A stretch of 64,000 nucleotides of DNA, taken from positions 174,950-238,949 of the forward strand of contig JAABQV010000002.1 in the NCBI GenBank assembly GCA_011391255.1, written 5' to 3'. This document shows positions 45,218-55,209 of this stretch, one piece after another. This stretch comes from Dechloromonas sp. GTDB lineage: Bacteria > Pseudomonadota > Gammaproteobacteria > Burkholderiales > Rhodocyclaceae. The notes under the pieces were generated by a model, which worked only from the letters and a program-made list of their open reading frames with translations, was not told where the DNA came from and did not search any database. Position numbers and translations under genes: made by a program. The first letter of the stretch is position 1, and each line of letters begins with the position of its first letter.

Positions 45218-46972
45218 TCAGTTAACCGGCACCAGGAGATAGTCGCGATTCCCATACACCGCTACTGCCTGATAATCACCTGCATCCGACGGCGTCAACA
45301 ACGCATAGCGCATGCCCTTGGCTCTGGCGTTAGTCAAGATCGCTGTCGGAGTACCCGATTTGGTTAATGCCGCACATTCGGAACACTGCCGCCTTTGTTT
45401 GTCACTCAAAAAAACCCTTCGCTCAGCAATTGTCCCGAAAGCCGATGAAGCAACGAAGAAACTGGCATCAGCCGGCGTATTGTCCTTCGCCCAACGCGCC
45501 ACGTCCATCAGTGAGCGCACCGCTGCCGCATCATGGTGAGCACGGAAGTGGTGACGGTAAACACTCCGAAGATCGACGATAACCGCAATAAGCAAAAGGA
45601 AGAGGCAAAGCCGTCTGGCTAATGGCTTCAGCGTTTTGAGTTCGAGCGAGGCAAGAAGAACTCCCAACCAGATATAAATAAACAAGCCTATAAAGCGGGT
45701 CGCCCGAAGGTTGTTGTAAACCAGAGGGAAATCTGAAATGTTCAGATACGCCCATTGCGACAACAGCATTAGTCCAAAGCCAACGAAAAACACAGCCGTT
45801 ACGAGATAACTTGTGAGTTCGAAAGCAGCGCCGAGGATGCGATGTCGCGCATAGAACCAGATGCCCATGGCAGCAAGCAGCCAATATTTGAGTTCAGCGA
45901 AAGCCAGAAACGCGAAAATTGCCAACGATGAAAGAAAAAGGAGATCCTGATAGCGCTGCACCGACACCCGGCGACGCAGAAGCAAGGGCAGACAGGCGAA
46001 AACAAAAGTGGCAACAGTCATCAAACCGAGCAAAGCAGGCGGCAATTTGACGTAGGCTTGCGGCGGATAAAACAGATAGACCAGTTCATCGGGAATCTTT
46101 CGGTCTGCCCCAGCCTGCGCAGCATGAGCGACTGGCAAAACAGCCGCCAACAACCCACTGAGGAAGACACCCACTTTGCTCCACAAGCCACCCATAGCAA
46201 CAAAGGCAGCGGCAAACCCCACGCCCAGACATCCTGCAAGGTTCACCAGTAATCTGGCGGAAAGTCCTCGCATCAGAATAAGCGCAACGACAGCTACTTC
46301 AATGAGTAACACCCCGGAAGCATGCAAGTTAGAAATAAGGCCGAGATAACCAAACACAGCAAGCAGCAACCAAGTCCTGTCTGACCAGCGATAAAACAGA
46401 AAAAGCCCGAGGGGGACAAAAGCGGTGTAGATGTGCCGCCGGGAAAAATTGATGAACGGACCCATGCCGAAATTCTCCCCTGATATGGAGATGAAAATCG
46501 GTAGCGAAGCCAGCAAGGCCAGCACCAACGACAGGCCAGTTCGCCTTGTCACTTGCAAGAACAACAGATAACAGCCGACGAGATAAATGAAATTTAGCGG
46601 CGCCACCAGCCATTTGTAGGCATTGACCATATCGCCGCTGACCAGATAGACCGACTTCAGATAAGCGTCGAACTGTGCCTGATACCAGGCAGTTAGCGGC
46701 AGAGCCTCCCAAACCGCCTTTTGATCCTGCCAGATTCTGGCGAGCAAGGGCACATTTTGCGTTGCCAGCGCTGAACGCTGCGCCTGAAGATTGAGAACCT
46801 GGGAGTAAAAGGTATCCGTCGTATCGCTGGTGCGAAATGCCTCAATGCCCTTGTTTTCGAAAAAGGCAGTCCATAAAACTGAAACAGCGAGAAAAATCAG
46901 CAGTGCCAGCACGCTAGCTGGTTTTAACAGAAGGCGGCTGATGGCTTCGGGAGCAGGGGGGGCTGTTGGCAT
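45218..46972 (-). CDS. Large integral membrane protein, unrecognised
   Basis: A 584-residue protein with ten or more hydrophobic helices (for example LALLIFLAVSVLW, FIYLVGCYLLFLQV, LLLIEVAVVALILM) and a soluble C-terminal part from about residue 480 (VARWAKDNTPADASFFVAS...). The layout recalls polytopic mannosyl- or polymer-assembly proteins, but I see no diagnostic DxD or EX7E. Its position among glycosyltransferases suggests a role in glycan assembly; that is inference. Confidence 0.65.
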   Translation of the reverse strand: MPTAPPAPEAISRLLLKPASVLALLIFLAVSVLWTAFFENKGIEAFRTSDTTDTFYSQVLNLQAQRSALATQNVPLLARIWQDQKAVWEALPLTAWYQAQFDAYLKSVYLVSGDMVNAYKWLVAPLNFIYLVGCYLLFLQVTRRTGLSLVLALLASLPIFISISGENFGMGPFINFSRRHIYTAFVPLGLFLFYRWSDRTWLLLAVFGYLGLISNLHASGVLLIEVAVVALILMRGLSARLLVNLAGCLGVGFAAAFVAMGGLWSKVGVFLSGLLAAVLPVAHAAQAGADRKIPDELVYLFYPPQAYVKLPPALLGLMTVATFVFACLPLLLRRRVSVQRYQDLLFLSSLAIFAFLAFAELKYWLLAAMGIWFYARHRILGAAFELTSYLVTAVFFVGFGLMLLSQWAYLNISDFPLVYNNLRATRFIGLFIYIWLGVLLASLELKTLKPLARRLCLFLLLIAVIVDLRSVYRHHFRAHHDAAAVRSLMDVARWAKDNTPADASFFVASSAFGTIAERRVFLSDKQRRQCSECAALTKSGTPTAILTNARAKGMRYALLTPSDAGDYQAVAVYGNRDYLLVPVN

Positions 46973-46981
46973 GATGTGCCG

Positions 46982-48151
46982 CTAGATATTACCGGCTTCA
47001 ATGCGGCGGTAATACCCGACCAGCGATTCCCGATAGGTTTCCCAAGTATATGACTCAATGTGCCGGCGGCTTGTCTGTCCCATCAAACGGGCTGCTTCGG
47101 GGTTGTCGTACAGAAAGAGTATCTTCTCCATCAAAGCCTCAACATTGCGGATGGGCACGACAAACCCATCCTCGCCGTCGATGGCCAATGAGCCCGCATT
47201 CGGGGTAACGATGACCGGCAGACCGCAGGCCATGGCTTCATAGGTAACCTTGGCTGAGCCCTCGTCGACACTCGGAAATACGAAGGCGCTGGCACTCTGG
47301 TAGGCCGCCACAGGATCGGGCACAAACCCGAGATGTTTGATGTTTCCCCTGCGTAGCGCCGGCTCAAGCAGAGGTCTTATCTCGTCCATCATTTGACCGA
47401 CCAGCAATAGCTCGGCATTGGGCAGAGCTAGCCGCTCCCAGGCTTCAAGCAGGTATTTCAGGCCCTTTCTGACAAGTAACTGGCCGACGAAAATAACCCG
47501 GAAGACCGAATCCTTTTTTTCCGCCGGGCGATAGCGCATGGCATCGAAGCCGCGCGGCAGCATAACCAGCTTTTCCTTGGGAAATCCCTCTTCGATGAAG
47601 GTATCGTAACAAAACGACGAATTGACGAAGACATGGTCAGCCAGTTCAAATTCCTCGCAGGCCTCGTCCAATTCGCGACGCCAATGGTCGTAGGGTCTCA
47701 GCCACGATGGGCAAGCTTCAAGCTTGCGCTCAACTCCGTAAATATCGAACTCTTCATCGAGAATGCGCTTCGAAAAACGCGGATGCGAGTAGCCCCGATC
47801 AACAATCCCGACGATCCCCTTGGCCTTGGCTACCCGCAGCGTATTGAGGGATTCGTGCGTCCAACCATGAAATATATCGACCTCATTTCGCTGCAACCAA
47901 TGAGATGCACGCCGATCAAGCCATATCCGCTTCATCGAGTAGTAATAGCGTGAGGATAGCGAAGAAAACAACTTGGCCGGCTGGAACCAGATTTTCGAGA
48001 CAAGTTCCGCTGGCACTTCGGACTGCCGGTTACCGTAACAGATCACCCGCTCAAGGCAGCCCGCCCGATAGCTGGCGATGGCCGCTTGATGAGCGACGTT
48101 GGCAAGTCCTGTACCGCCAAGACGACTGGCCGTCGTGTAGAGAACTCTCAT
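46982..48151 (-). CDS. Glycosyltransferase family 4
   Basis: A 389-residue GT4 enzyme starting MRVLYTTASRLGGTGLANVAH at 48151, which overlaps the epimerase stop by ATGA. Donor-site features: FVGQLLVRKGLKYLLEAW and VDEGSAKVTYEAMACGLPVIVT (intact EX7E). A tight operon with the upstream epimerase. Confidence 0.88.
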   Translation of the reverse strand: MRVLYTTASRLGGTGLANVAHQAAIASYRAGCLERVICYGNRQSEVPAELVSKIWFQPAKLFSSLSSRYYYSMKRIWLDRRASHWLQRNEVDIFHGWTHESLNTLRVAKAKGIVGIVDRGYSHPRFSKRILDEEFDIYGVERKLEACPSWLRPYDHWRRELDEACEEFELADHVFVNSSFCYDTFIEEGFPKEKLVMLPRGFDAMRYRPAEKKDSVFRVIFVGQLLVRKGLKYLLEAWERLALPNAELLLVGQMMDEIRPLLEPALRRGNIKHLGFVPDPVAAYQSASAFVFPSVDEGSAKVTYEAMACGLPVIVTPNAGSLAIDGEDGFVVPIRNVEALMEKILFLYDNPEAARLMGQTSRRHIESYTWETYRESLVGYYRRIEAGNI

Positions 48152-49077
48152 CGACCACCACCGCGCTGCAACCATTCCCAAGTAGATCGTAACCCGGACT
48201 CAAGCGAGGTAGCCGGGCGCCAGTCGAGACATTGGGAAATCAGCGCGATATCAAGGACAACGGCCGGTGTATCCGCCTTGCGAGCAGCCTGATACTCAAC
48301 CTGGGGTTGCCTGCCGGTCACACTAGCCAGTGCCGCAATTAACTGATTCAATGATTGCCCCTGACCCGACCCAATATTGAATATTCTGGCGTTATCCGGC
48401 CCGGGACGATAATCAAGCCCCTTGAGCAGGGCATCGACCAGATCTCCGATGTATAGATAATCACGAATTACCTCGCCATCACCCCAGATCGAGATCGACT
48501 TCCCTGAAAGCAGGCGGCCAAGGAAGACTGCAACAGCTCCCTGCGCCCCGGAGGGATCCTGCCCTTCACCGTAGGGATTACCCGGCCGGAAGATTAAAAA
48601 ATCCAAACCATGTAGCCGCTGATAGAGCTCAAGATAGTGCTCGAAGCTTAGCTTGCCGATACCATAGGCATTGAGCGGACGGGTCGGGTGAATTTCATCC
48701 ACCGGTAAATAGTCTGGTGTCCCGTAAATTGCCCCGCCCGTCGAAACGAAAATCAAACGCGGCGGCTTGCCAAGTCTGATAAGGCTATCGAGAAAATGCA
48801 GTCCGGCCAATACATTAGTCTGCAGGTCGTAATAAGGGGAGTCATTCGCCGATTGCGGCTTGGTCGTCCAGGCCAGGTGGAAGACAGTGTCGACCTCTTC
48901 GAGCAAGGGTTGCCACAAGTCGCCGACCGAGACCATATCTCCCTGATGATATTCAACCCCGGGAATACCTGGCGGCACCCGATCAAAGACAATTGGCTGG
49001 CAGCCGGCATCAATCAGCCCGGCACAAAGACGGCGGCCAATAAAGCCACTACCGCCCAGAACAAGTACCTTCTTCAT
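48148..49077 (-). CDS. NAD-dependent epimerase/dehydratase
   Basis: A 309-residue short-chain dehydrogenase, extended type. VLVLGGSGFIGRRL is the NAD-binding GxxGxxG, STGGAIYG holds the catalytic Ser and AYGIGKLSFE the Tyr-Lys pair. It resembles UDP-glucose/UDP-GlcNAc 4-epimerases and may supply a nucleotide sugar to the cluster. The start at 49077 overlaps the upstream glycosyltransferase stop (ATGA). Confidence 0.88.
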   Translation of the reverse strand: MKKVLVLGGSGFIGRRLCAGLIDAGCQPIVFDRVPPGIPGVEYHQGDMVSVGDLWQPLLEEVDTVFHLAWTTKPQSANDSPYYDLQTNVLAGLHFLDSLIRLGKPPRLIFVSTGGAIYGTPDYLPVDEIHPTRPLNAYGIGKLSFEHYLELYQRLHGLDFLIFRPGNPYGEGQDPSGAQGAVAVFLGRLLSGKSISIWGDGEVIRDYLYIGDLVDALLKGLDYRPGPDNARIFNIGSGQGQSLNQLIAALASVTGRQPQVEYQAARKADTPAVVLDIALISQCLDWRPATSLESGLRSTWEWLQRGGGR

Positions 49078-50204
49078 GCCCCGGCCCTTTCGTGAAACTG
49101 CCAAAGCTCCTCGTAGAGGTTGGCTGTCTTGAAGGCGTTTGCCGCCACCGAGAACTCGGTTTCTGCCCTGCTTCTGGCCGTTTCAGCCAGACGACTCCGC
49201 AACGCCGGATCGTCATACAGGCGTGCCAGATTTGCGGCCAGTGCCTGCGCATCAAGTCTTGGTGAAATCAGGGCCGAGCTTTCGTGGGTTACCGCTTCAA
49301 AATTGCTCGGGTAATCACTGGCGACAATCGCACAACCCGAAGCCATGGCCTCGATCAACGCATTTGAAAAACCTTCCTGCAAGGTTGGAAATGCAAAAAT
49401 ATCGGCAGCCTGGAGCAAGGCCGGAATATCGCGACGCAAACCAAGGAAACGAACCTTCCCGGCAACACCCAAGCGCTCTGCTTCGGCTTTGATCTTTTCG
49501 TCATGACGACCCGTTCCGACAATCAGGTAGGTCGCCGGACGATCACCCAGCAGGCGGATCGCCTCAAACAAGGTCTGATGCCCCTTTTCCGGATCGAGTC
49601 GCGCCACCATTACCACTACCGGTTGGTTAGCAGGAATATCGAGTGCCGCACGTAATGTGTTCTGGTCACCGGAGGGCGCAAATCGAGCCAAATCAACGCC
49701 GTTATGAATCACTCGAACCTTCTTGTCCGGATAGCCATACCAGTCCTTGACCTGATCGCCGACCAAGCGGCCGACGGCGATGTAAGCAGCCGTTCTGGGC
49801 GCCAATAGACGGTTAGTCAATGCACGCTGCCACCGATGATTGTCGAAAACCACATGTTCATGACTGATCAGGACGGGAACACCAGCCAACACGCCGGCAA
49901 TGCGGGCATAAAAGCTGGGGTGATAGCTGGAGGCGTGAACAATATCGATTTCGCGATCGATCATCAGTTGGCGCAGGGCCCTGATCGTTGCCATCGGCTG
50001 ACGCTTGAAGCCGAGCACAATTACCTCAAAGCCGGCAGCCTCAATTTCGCGCCCGATCGCGCCGGTATTTTCGATGGCGCAGGCAATTGGCTCGAAGCGC
50101 TCCGGATCCAATCCTTTAAACAGATTGAAGACAGCTTGCTGAACCCCGCCCTGATTGAGCCCAATCACGACACGCAGAATTTTCAAGCGCCTATGAGCGG
50201 CCAT
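49074..50204 (-). CDS. Glycosyltransferase family 4
   Basis: A 376-residue enzyme. VIGLNQGGVQQAVFNLF (GT4 N-terminal Gly loop), VARLDPEKGHQTLFEAIR and LQEGFSNALIEAMASGCAIVASDYP with an intact EX7E. It precedes the epimerase with a 4-bp overlap. Confidence 0.88.
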   Translation of the reverse strand: MAAHRRLKILRVVIGLNQGGVQQAVFNLFKGLDPERFEPIACAIENTGAIGREIEAAGFEVIVLGFKRQPMATIRALRQLMIDREIDIVHASSYHPSFYARIAGVLAGVPVLISHEHVVFDNHRWQRALTNRLLAPRTAAYIAVGRLVGDQVKDWYGYPDKKVRVIHNGVDLARFAPSGDQNTLRAALDIPANQPVVVMVARLDPEKGHQTLFEAIRLLGDRPATYLIVGTGRHDEKIKAEAERLGVAGKVRFLGLRRDIPALLQAADIFAFPTLQEGFSNALIEAMASGCAIVASDYPSNFEAVTHESSALISPRLDAQALAANLARLYDDPALRSRLAETARSRAETEFSVAANAFKTANLYEELWQFHERAGA

Positions 50205-50249
50205 ATGCCCTACCCCCTAAAACATTAACTTCATGCCGATTCAGGCTGC

Positions 50250-51191
50250 TCACCAGAACTTCCCCCAAAGCTTTGCTGCAGCCTCGGCAACTACATTCAC
50301 CGGAATAACGGCAACAGAGGGGCGCTTCTCCTTGGAGAAAGCCCGAGCATCGATCATCACTGAATGATCCGCCGGATAATGCCAATGCAGGGGATGCGTC
50401 GGCCCGAACAATGTCAACGAAGGACGCCGGAAGGCGGCCGCGAGATGCGCCGCTGAGCCATCGATACAAAGCACCATGCGAGCCTTGGACACGGTTGCCA
50501 GATAGCCGGAAAGACCCGTTTTTCCGGCCAAATTAATCAGCGGCGCTTTGGTAGCGCAGCCAATCGCCTCAACGTACTCACTCTCCCAGGCTTCATTCCC
50601 CCCGGTCGCCACAAAAGGGCCAATACCCTGCGCATGCAGTTCATCGAGCACAGCAGCCCAATGTTTTGCAGGCCAGGATTTGTTCTTCCAGGCGGAGGTC
50701 GTGTGTATCAAAACATAGGAGTCCGGCAACTTTTCCGGCAACCAGCTATCAGGTGGCAGATTGAGTCTGGGTTGCCGAAACACAAGTTCTGGCAAAGCAG
50801 GCAACAAGTTGAAAAAATACTCTGCCCGGTAGAAAGTGGATTCATCGGCAACCCGTCGCTCCGTCGGGAAAAAAAAGCGATGCCAGCCACGCAGGTATTT
50901 TTCAGCAGTAACGATCAGGCGTTTCTCGGGCGCCCATGTGGTTAAGGCTTGCAAGCAGGCTCGCGAGCGCGGATCGAAGGAAATCACCGAGGATGCACGA
51001 CGAAACAGGCCGTCAGGCAAAGGCTGAACATCTTCAATCAGCGACAGCATAGGTGCAAACGCGGGACGAGTGGCAAGCATGACCGGCATACCCGTCAGCC
51101 TGGCCAGTTTCATCAACGCCGGTTCAAGCAGCAAGACGTCGCCAAGCTGCTTGTGGAAAATGACCAGCGGCGATACAGGCACTCCTTTCAC
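50250..51191 (-). CDS. Glycosyltransferase family 9 (heptosyltransferase-like)
   Basis: A 313-residue GT9 protein. FHKQLGDVLLLEPALMKLA is the family N-terminus. The donor-binding C-domain has INLAGKTGLSGYLATVSKARMVLCIDGSAAHLAAAF and LFGPTHPLHW. The family adds heptose to the lipopolysaccharide inner core, which fits the nearby msbA and lipid-related genes. It lies 3 bp from the msbA stop, so it is cotranscribed. Confidence 0.88.
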   Translation of the reverse strand: MKGVPVSPLVIFHKQLGDVLLLEPALMKLARLTGMPVMLATRPAFAPMLSLIEDVQPLPDGLFRRASSVISFDPRSRACLQALTTWAPEKRLIVTAEKYLRGWHRFFFPTERRVADESTFYRAEYFFNLLPALPELVFRQPRLNLPPDSWLPEKLPDSYVLIHTTSAWKNKSWPAKHWAAVLDELHAQGIGPFVATGGNEAWESEYVEAIGCATKAPLINLAGKTGLSGYLATVSKARMVLCIDGSAAHLAAAFRRPSLTLFGPTHPLHWHYPADHSVMIDARAFSKEKRPSVAVIPVNVVAEAAAKLWGKFW

Positions 51192-51194
51192 TCG

Positions 51195-52985
51195 CTACTC
51201 AAGTGTTACGGAAAGCGCTTGGGCACTATGCAAGCGAGCGTAAAGGCCATTTGCCTGAATCAGCACCTCATGATTACCGGACTCAACGATCCTGCCCTGT
51301 TGCATGACAACAATCTTGTCAGCGCGCTCGATTGTTGATAAACGGTGGGCAATCACCAGCGTCGTGCGGGCTTGCATCAACCGTTCAAGTGCCTCCTGAA
51401 CCAGTCGCTCCGACTCATTGTCTAGTGCTGAGGTTGCTTCATCAAGAATCAAAATGGGCGCATCCTTCAGAATGGCACGGGCAATTGCCAAGCGCTGGCG
51501 CTGCCCCCCTGAGAGGCGGTTGCCATTCTCACCAATAACCGTTGCGAAACCCTCCGGCAGTGCCTGTATGAACTCCAGCGCATTTGCTGCAGCTGCAGCT
51601 GCCTCGATGGCCTGTTGCGAAGCTTCGGCCGTCAAACCATAGGCAATATTGGCTTGAACCGTATCGTTGAACAGTAGCGTTTCCTGAGACACCACAGCAA
51701 TCTGTGCACGCAAACTGGCCAGCGTAAGATCCTTGATATCAATATCGTCGATCAGAATGCGCCCTTGGGCTGGCGAATGAAAGCGTGGCAGCAAGCCCGC
51801 CAAAGTAGTCTTTCCACCGCCGGACGAGCCAACCAGCGCCACCGTTTTGCCCGGCTCGATCAGTAAATTGATACTGCGAAGCGCATCTTGCTCTGCCCCG
51901 GGATATCGAAAACCCAATGACTGAAACTCAATGCGGCCCTGAGCGCGCTCGATTACCGTCTGACCCAAATCATTTTCGACCGGCGTATCGAGCAGATGGA
52001 AGACACTTTCGGCTGCCGCCAAGCCCCTCTGCAATGGCAAATTGACGCCAGCAAGTGCTCGCAGCGGAGCGAGCAACATCAGCATGCCAGTGATAAACGA
52101 GACGAAGCTGCCAACCGTTGTCTCACCTTTTCCAGACTGGATAAGCGCCGTATAAACTACCGCTGCGATGGCAAACGATACGAAAAAATGCACCAAAGGT
52201 GAGCCAGCTGCAGCGGCAACAGCAGTTCGCATTGCATAACCGCGCATCGCGTCATTAACGCGAGCGAATCGGCGTGCCTCTTGAGCCTCACCACCAAACA
52301 CCTTGAGAACTTTCTGACAGAGAATCGCCTCCTGCAATGATTGGGTCATCGTCCCCATCCCGGACTGTGAAGCCCGGCTCATATTACGCAAGCGCTTGCC
52401 AACCGCTTTTGTAACCCAGGCGATAAACGGCGCAACAGCAAGGGTGACCAGCGTTAATTGCCAGTTCAGATACAGTAACCAAGCCAGCAAGCCGACAATC
52501 GCCAGCGATTCGCGGACAAGCGTCACACCGACTGTCGTTGCTGCCGCTCCGATGCTGTTAACGTCATTGGTAACGCGGGTGATAGTCCTTGCCGAGGGAT
52601 TAAGTTCAAAGAAACTCATCGGCAGACGTGAAATGTGTTCAAACATCTGCTGGCGCATATCGTTAACCAGGCGTATTTGCACCCAGGACATTGCATAACC
52701 AGCACAAAACGTAATCACCCCACGTAGCGTCATGACGCCAACGATCATCACCGGAACAATCCAGGGTGAGCGCTGCAACAGGGAGTCTCCGAAATCGCCG
52801 CTCCCTTTGGGGGCAAACCCGTTGTCCAGCAGGGGTTTCATCAATGCCGGGAGAAATGGCTCCATGGCAGCGGCCATGGCACTCAACACCAAGCCAAGCG
52901 CCAGCATCTTCCAGTAAGGACGAACGTACCTGAGAAGGCGGAAGTACAGTTGGCGACTGCTAGGGATGACGGGCTTTGTAGTCAC
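51195..52985 (-). CDS. msbA: Lipid A export ABC transporter MsbA
   Basis: A 596-residue half-transporter that flips lipid A–core across the inner membrane. Six N-terminal helices (ABC type-1 domain), then an ATPase with Walker A GSSGGGKTTL, signature RLSGGQRQRLAIAR and Walker B ILILDEATSALD. Full-length, starting MTTKPVIPSSRQLYFRLLRYVRPYWK. It follows the WaaG-like transferase and precedes the heptosyltransferase-like gene, linking this cluster to lipopolysaccharide. Confidence 0.94.
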   Translation of the reverse strand: MTTKPVIPSSRQLYFRLLRYVRPYWKMLALGLVLSAMAAAMEPFLPALMKPLLDNGFAPKGSGDFGDSLLQRSPWIVPVMIVGVMTLRGVITFCAGYAMSWVQIRLVNDMRQQMFEHISRLPMSFFELNPSARTITRVTNDVNSIGAAATTVGVTLVRESLAIVGLLAWLLYLNWQLTLVTLAVAPFIAWVTKAVGKRLRNMSRASQSGMGTMTQSLQEAILCQKVLKVFGGEAQEARRFARVNDAMRGYAMRTAVAAAAGSPLVHFFVSFAIAAVVYTALIQSGKGETTVGSFVSFITGMLMLLAPLRALAGVNLPLQRGLAAAESVFHLLDTPVENDLGQTVIERAQGRIEFQSLGFRYPGAEQDALRSINLLIEPGKTVALVGSSGGGKTTLAGLLPRFHSPAQGRILIDDIDIKDLTLASLRAQIAVVSQETLLFNDTVQANIAYGLTAEASQQAIEAAAAAANALEFIQALPEGFATVIGENGNRLSGGQRQRLAIARAILKDAPILILDEATSALDNESERLVQEALERLMQARTTLVIAHRLSTIERADKIVVMQQGRIVESGNHEVLIQANGLYARLHSAQALSVTLE

Positions 52986-53013
52986 TGAAATGAGAACCGG
53001 AGAGGGGGCACAA

Positions 53014-54177
53014 TTATACGTCGCCGCCCGCAGCTTGCAGACTGCCGTATAAGTCCAATAAGCGGGAGGCCATATTGCCCAGCGTCAATTCAATAACGGC
53101 ATCGCGTGATCGCTGGCGATGCACCGCACTTCCCGCCCACGCGCACAATTGGCCCAGAACAGTGGCCAGGCCATCAAGATCCAAAGCGTCAACAACCCAG
53201 CCGTTCTCTCCCTCGACAACCCATTCGCGGGCACCGCAATTGGTACTGGTAAGTATTGGCAATCCACAGGCCATGGCCTCCAATGCCGCGTTCGGACAGG
53301 GATCGTAGAGGGTCGGCAAAACGAAAGCATCGGCGGCGCCGTAATAGGGGCAGACATCCTTCACCGCACCAACGAAATGGACACGGGCTGCGACCTTCAG
53401 CGTCTCAGCCAAAGCCTGCATTGGCTTCAGCTTTCGATCAGCCCCGACGATAAAAAGATGTGCATCGTCACGAGACATGCCTGCAAAGGCTCGAAGCAAT
53501 TGCGGCACGCCTTTACGCTCATAACCGCTACCGACATAGAGCAGAAGCGGCGCCTCTTCCGGCACACCTACGCTGGAGCGAACTGAAGCGCGAAACTCGG
53601 TCGCCAGTCCGGGATGAAAAATAGCGGTATCGACACCGTTGTAGATGACATGCAGCTTGCTGCGGTCAACGCCGTAGAACTGCCGGATTTCGTCGGCAAC
53701 CATCTGCGAATTACAGATTACCGCACGCAATGCCGGATCTGCGAACATCGCCTTTTCAGCGCTCAGCACATAGCGGTGGTAGGGCGACAGCTGCTGCGCC
53801 AGGCGTTGCAGCGGGTTCAGAATACGCGCCCGATGCTGCAGCCAGGCGGCATGCACGCCGTCGCCGGCACGGAAAATCATGCAGCCGGGAATCCGCTCGT
53901 GCGACTGGGTGATATCGAAATTTCCCCGCAGCATCTCGCTTTGGGCGGCCTCGGCAAAACTCCGGTCGCGGGCGGCGCGGCCACCCAATAACCTCGAATA
54001 GGGCGGGTCGCAGGTGATCTGGCGAAAGCCTTCACGTGGCGCCCCATCCCAGTTTCGCGTAATCAGCGTAACCTCGGCGCCCTGCCCGGCCAGCGCCACC
54101 AATGCCCGCTCGACAAAGCGCTCGGCGCCGCCGAAGGGGTTGTAGCGCTGGCGGACGATGGCGATTTTCATGTGCAC
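53014..54177 (-). CDS. Glycosyltransferase family 4 (WaaG-like)
   Basis: A 387-residue GT4 enzyme with the WaaG/lipopolysaccharide glucosyltransferase I pattern: RQRYNPFGGAERFVERAL, HVIYNGVDTAIFHPG, FVLPTLYDPCPNAALEAMACGLPILTS (Asp replaces the first Glu of EX7E). It probably adds the first glucose-type sugar to the core, but that is by resemblance only. A one-mismatch motif copy lies inside (53659–53670). Confidence 0.82.
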   Translation of the reverse strand: MHMKIAIVRQRYNPFGGAERFVERALVALAGQGAEVTLITRNWDGAPREGFRQITCDPPYSRLLGGRAARDRSFAEAAQSEMLRGNFDITQSHERIPGCMIFRAGDGVHAAWLQHRARILNPLQRLAQQLSPYHRYVLSAEKAMFADPALRAVICNSQMVADEIRQFYGVDRSKLHVIYNGVDTAIFHPGLATEFRASVRSSVGVPEEAPLLLYVGSGYERKGVPQLLRAFAGMSRDDAHLFIVGADRKLKPMQALAETLKVAARVHFVGAVKDVCPYYGAADAFVLPTLYDPCPNAALEAMACGLPILTSTNCGAREWVVEGENGWVVDALDLDGLATVLGQLCAWAGSAVHRQRSRDAVIELTLGNMASRLLDLYGSLQAAGGDV

Positions 54178-54181
54178 TATT

Positions 54182-54694
54182 TTACCGTTCGACCACCACC
54201 CGCGTGCACGACCCGAAATCGAAAACCAAATCCATCCAGCGATCCGCCGGCAAGCCCTGCCAATGCGCCATCAGGACGCGAATCACGCCGGCGTGGGTGA
54301 CGAGCACCGCCTCCGGCACCGTCAGTCCGGAGACAAAATTCAGTGCCCGCTGTTGCAGGTCCAGCGCCGATTCGCCGCCCGGCACCACATAGCCGGCGAC
54401 ATCCGCCGCCCAGGCATCAATTTCCTGACGCGGGATGTCATCCCAGCGGCGGCCTTCCCATTCACCGAAATTCATCTCGGCCAAGGCTTGGTCAAGCAGC
54501 GGCTGCGGATGCAAGGCCGCCGCCAGTTCGGCACAACGGCGCAGCGGGCTCGACCACACCGGCAAGCCGGCTGGCAACTCAGCCCGCAAACGACTGGTGA
54601 TGGCGATTGGATTTTCGGCCGCTAAATCGAGTTGACCGTAACAAACGCCCGCTGGCACAACGGGCTTGGGATGGCGGATCAGGTGGAGGATCAT
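54182..54694 (-). CDS. cobC: Histidine phosphatase, likely α-ribazole-5'-phosphate phosphatase (CobC)
   Basis: A 170-residue phosphoglycerate-mutase-type phosphatase. LIRHPKP (phospho-His, His8), SSPLRRC, MNFGEWEG and THAGVIR form the catalytic pocket. The short length and cobalamin neighbours favour CobC, which dephosphorylates the cobalamin nucleotide loop precursor. It ends close to the glycosyltransferase gene and contains an antisense GTTGACCGTAAC. Confidence 0.8.
   Translation of the reverse strand: MILHLIRHPKPVVPAGVCYGQLDLAAENPIAITSRLRAELPAGLPVWSSPLRRCAELAAALHPQPLLDQALAEMNFGEWEGRRWDDIPRQEIDAWAADVAGYVVPGGESALDLQQRALNFVSGLTVPEAVLVTHAGVIRVLMAHWQGLPADRWMDLVFDFGSCTRVVVER
54631..54642 (+). 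repeat. GTTGACCGTAAC copy inside cobC
   Basis: Antisense to cobC; the gene strand reads Cys-Tyr-Gly-Gln-Leu across it. Confidence 0.6.
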
Positions 54695-54713
54695 GCGCCG
54701 CTAACGGCTTATC

Positions 54714-55172
54714 TCAGGCGGCGAACAATGGACCAAGCGTGGCGACGACCACGGTCACACCACCGAGCGATAGATTGGTTAATACCAGCACGCGAATGCG
54801 ATTCATCGCCGCCCCGGCTTTAGGCCATTCCTGCGCGGCGACGCCCGACTTGAGTTGCGGGTAATAAAACAGGTAGATCAGCGCAAAAATTGCCGTCATC
54901 ACCAGGCCGATGCCTGACATGACGTGCCAGTGCAGTGGCGCATTGGCAAAGCCGGTGCTGCCCATGGTCGCAAAGCCGGAGACGAGAATGGCGACGATCG
55001 CCAAGGTCACGACCTTGAAGAAGTTGCCAAGGATCGCCGCCAGCAAGGGCAAACGCTGCGGTGGCTGGAGTTGCGCGGCGGCGGCAGGGCGCAGGAAGAA
55101 ATGGGCGAAAAACATGCCGCCGACCCAGACGATGACGGCGGCGAGGTGCAGAAAAAGCAGGAATGAACGCAT
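54714..55172 (-). CDS. CopD-family membrane protein
   Basis: A 152-residue protein with four helices. FLHLAAVIVWVGGMFFAHFFLRP carries the His/Trp-Gly-Gly pattern of CopD/DUF2269-like proteins, and the last helix follows NRIRVLVLTNLSLGG. Possible haem or copper handling in the inner membrane. It lies between cobC and the DUF938 gene on the same strand; a cobalamin role is not evident. Confidence 0.7.
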   Translation of the reverse strand: MRSFLLFLHLAAVIVWVGGMFFAHFFLRPAAAAQLQPPQRLPLLAAILGNFFKVVTLAIVAILVSGFATMGSTGFANAPLHWHVMSGIGLVMTAIFALIYLFYYPQLKSGVAAQEWPKAGAAMNRIRVLVLTNLSLGGVTVVVATLGPLFAA

Positions 55173-55209
55173 GACGGATTTACCTTCTAAAAATTGCCGG
55201 GAGTCGGCA

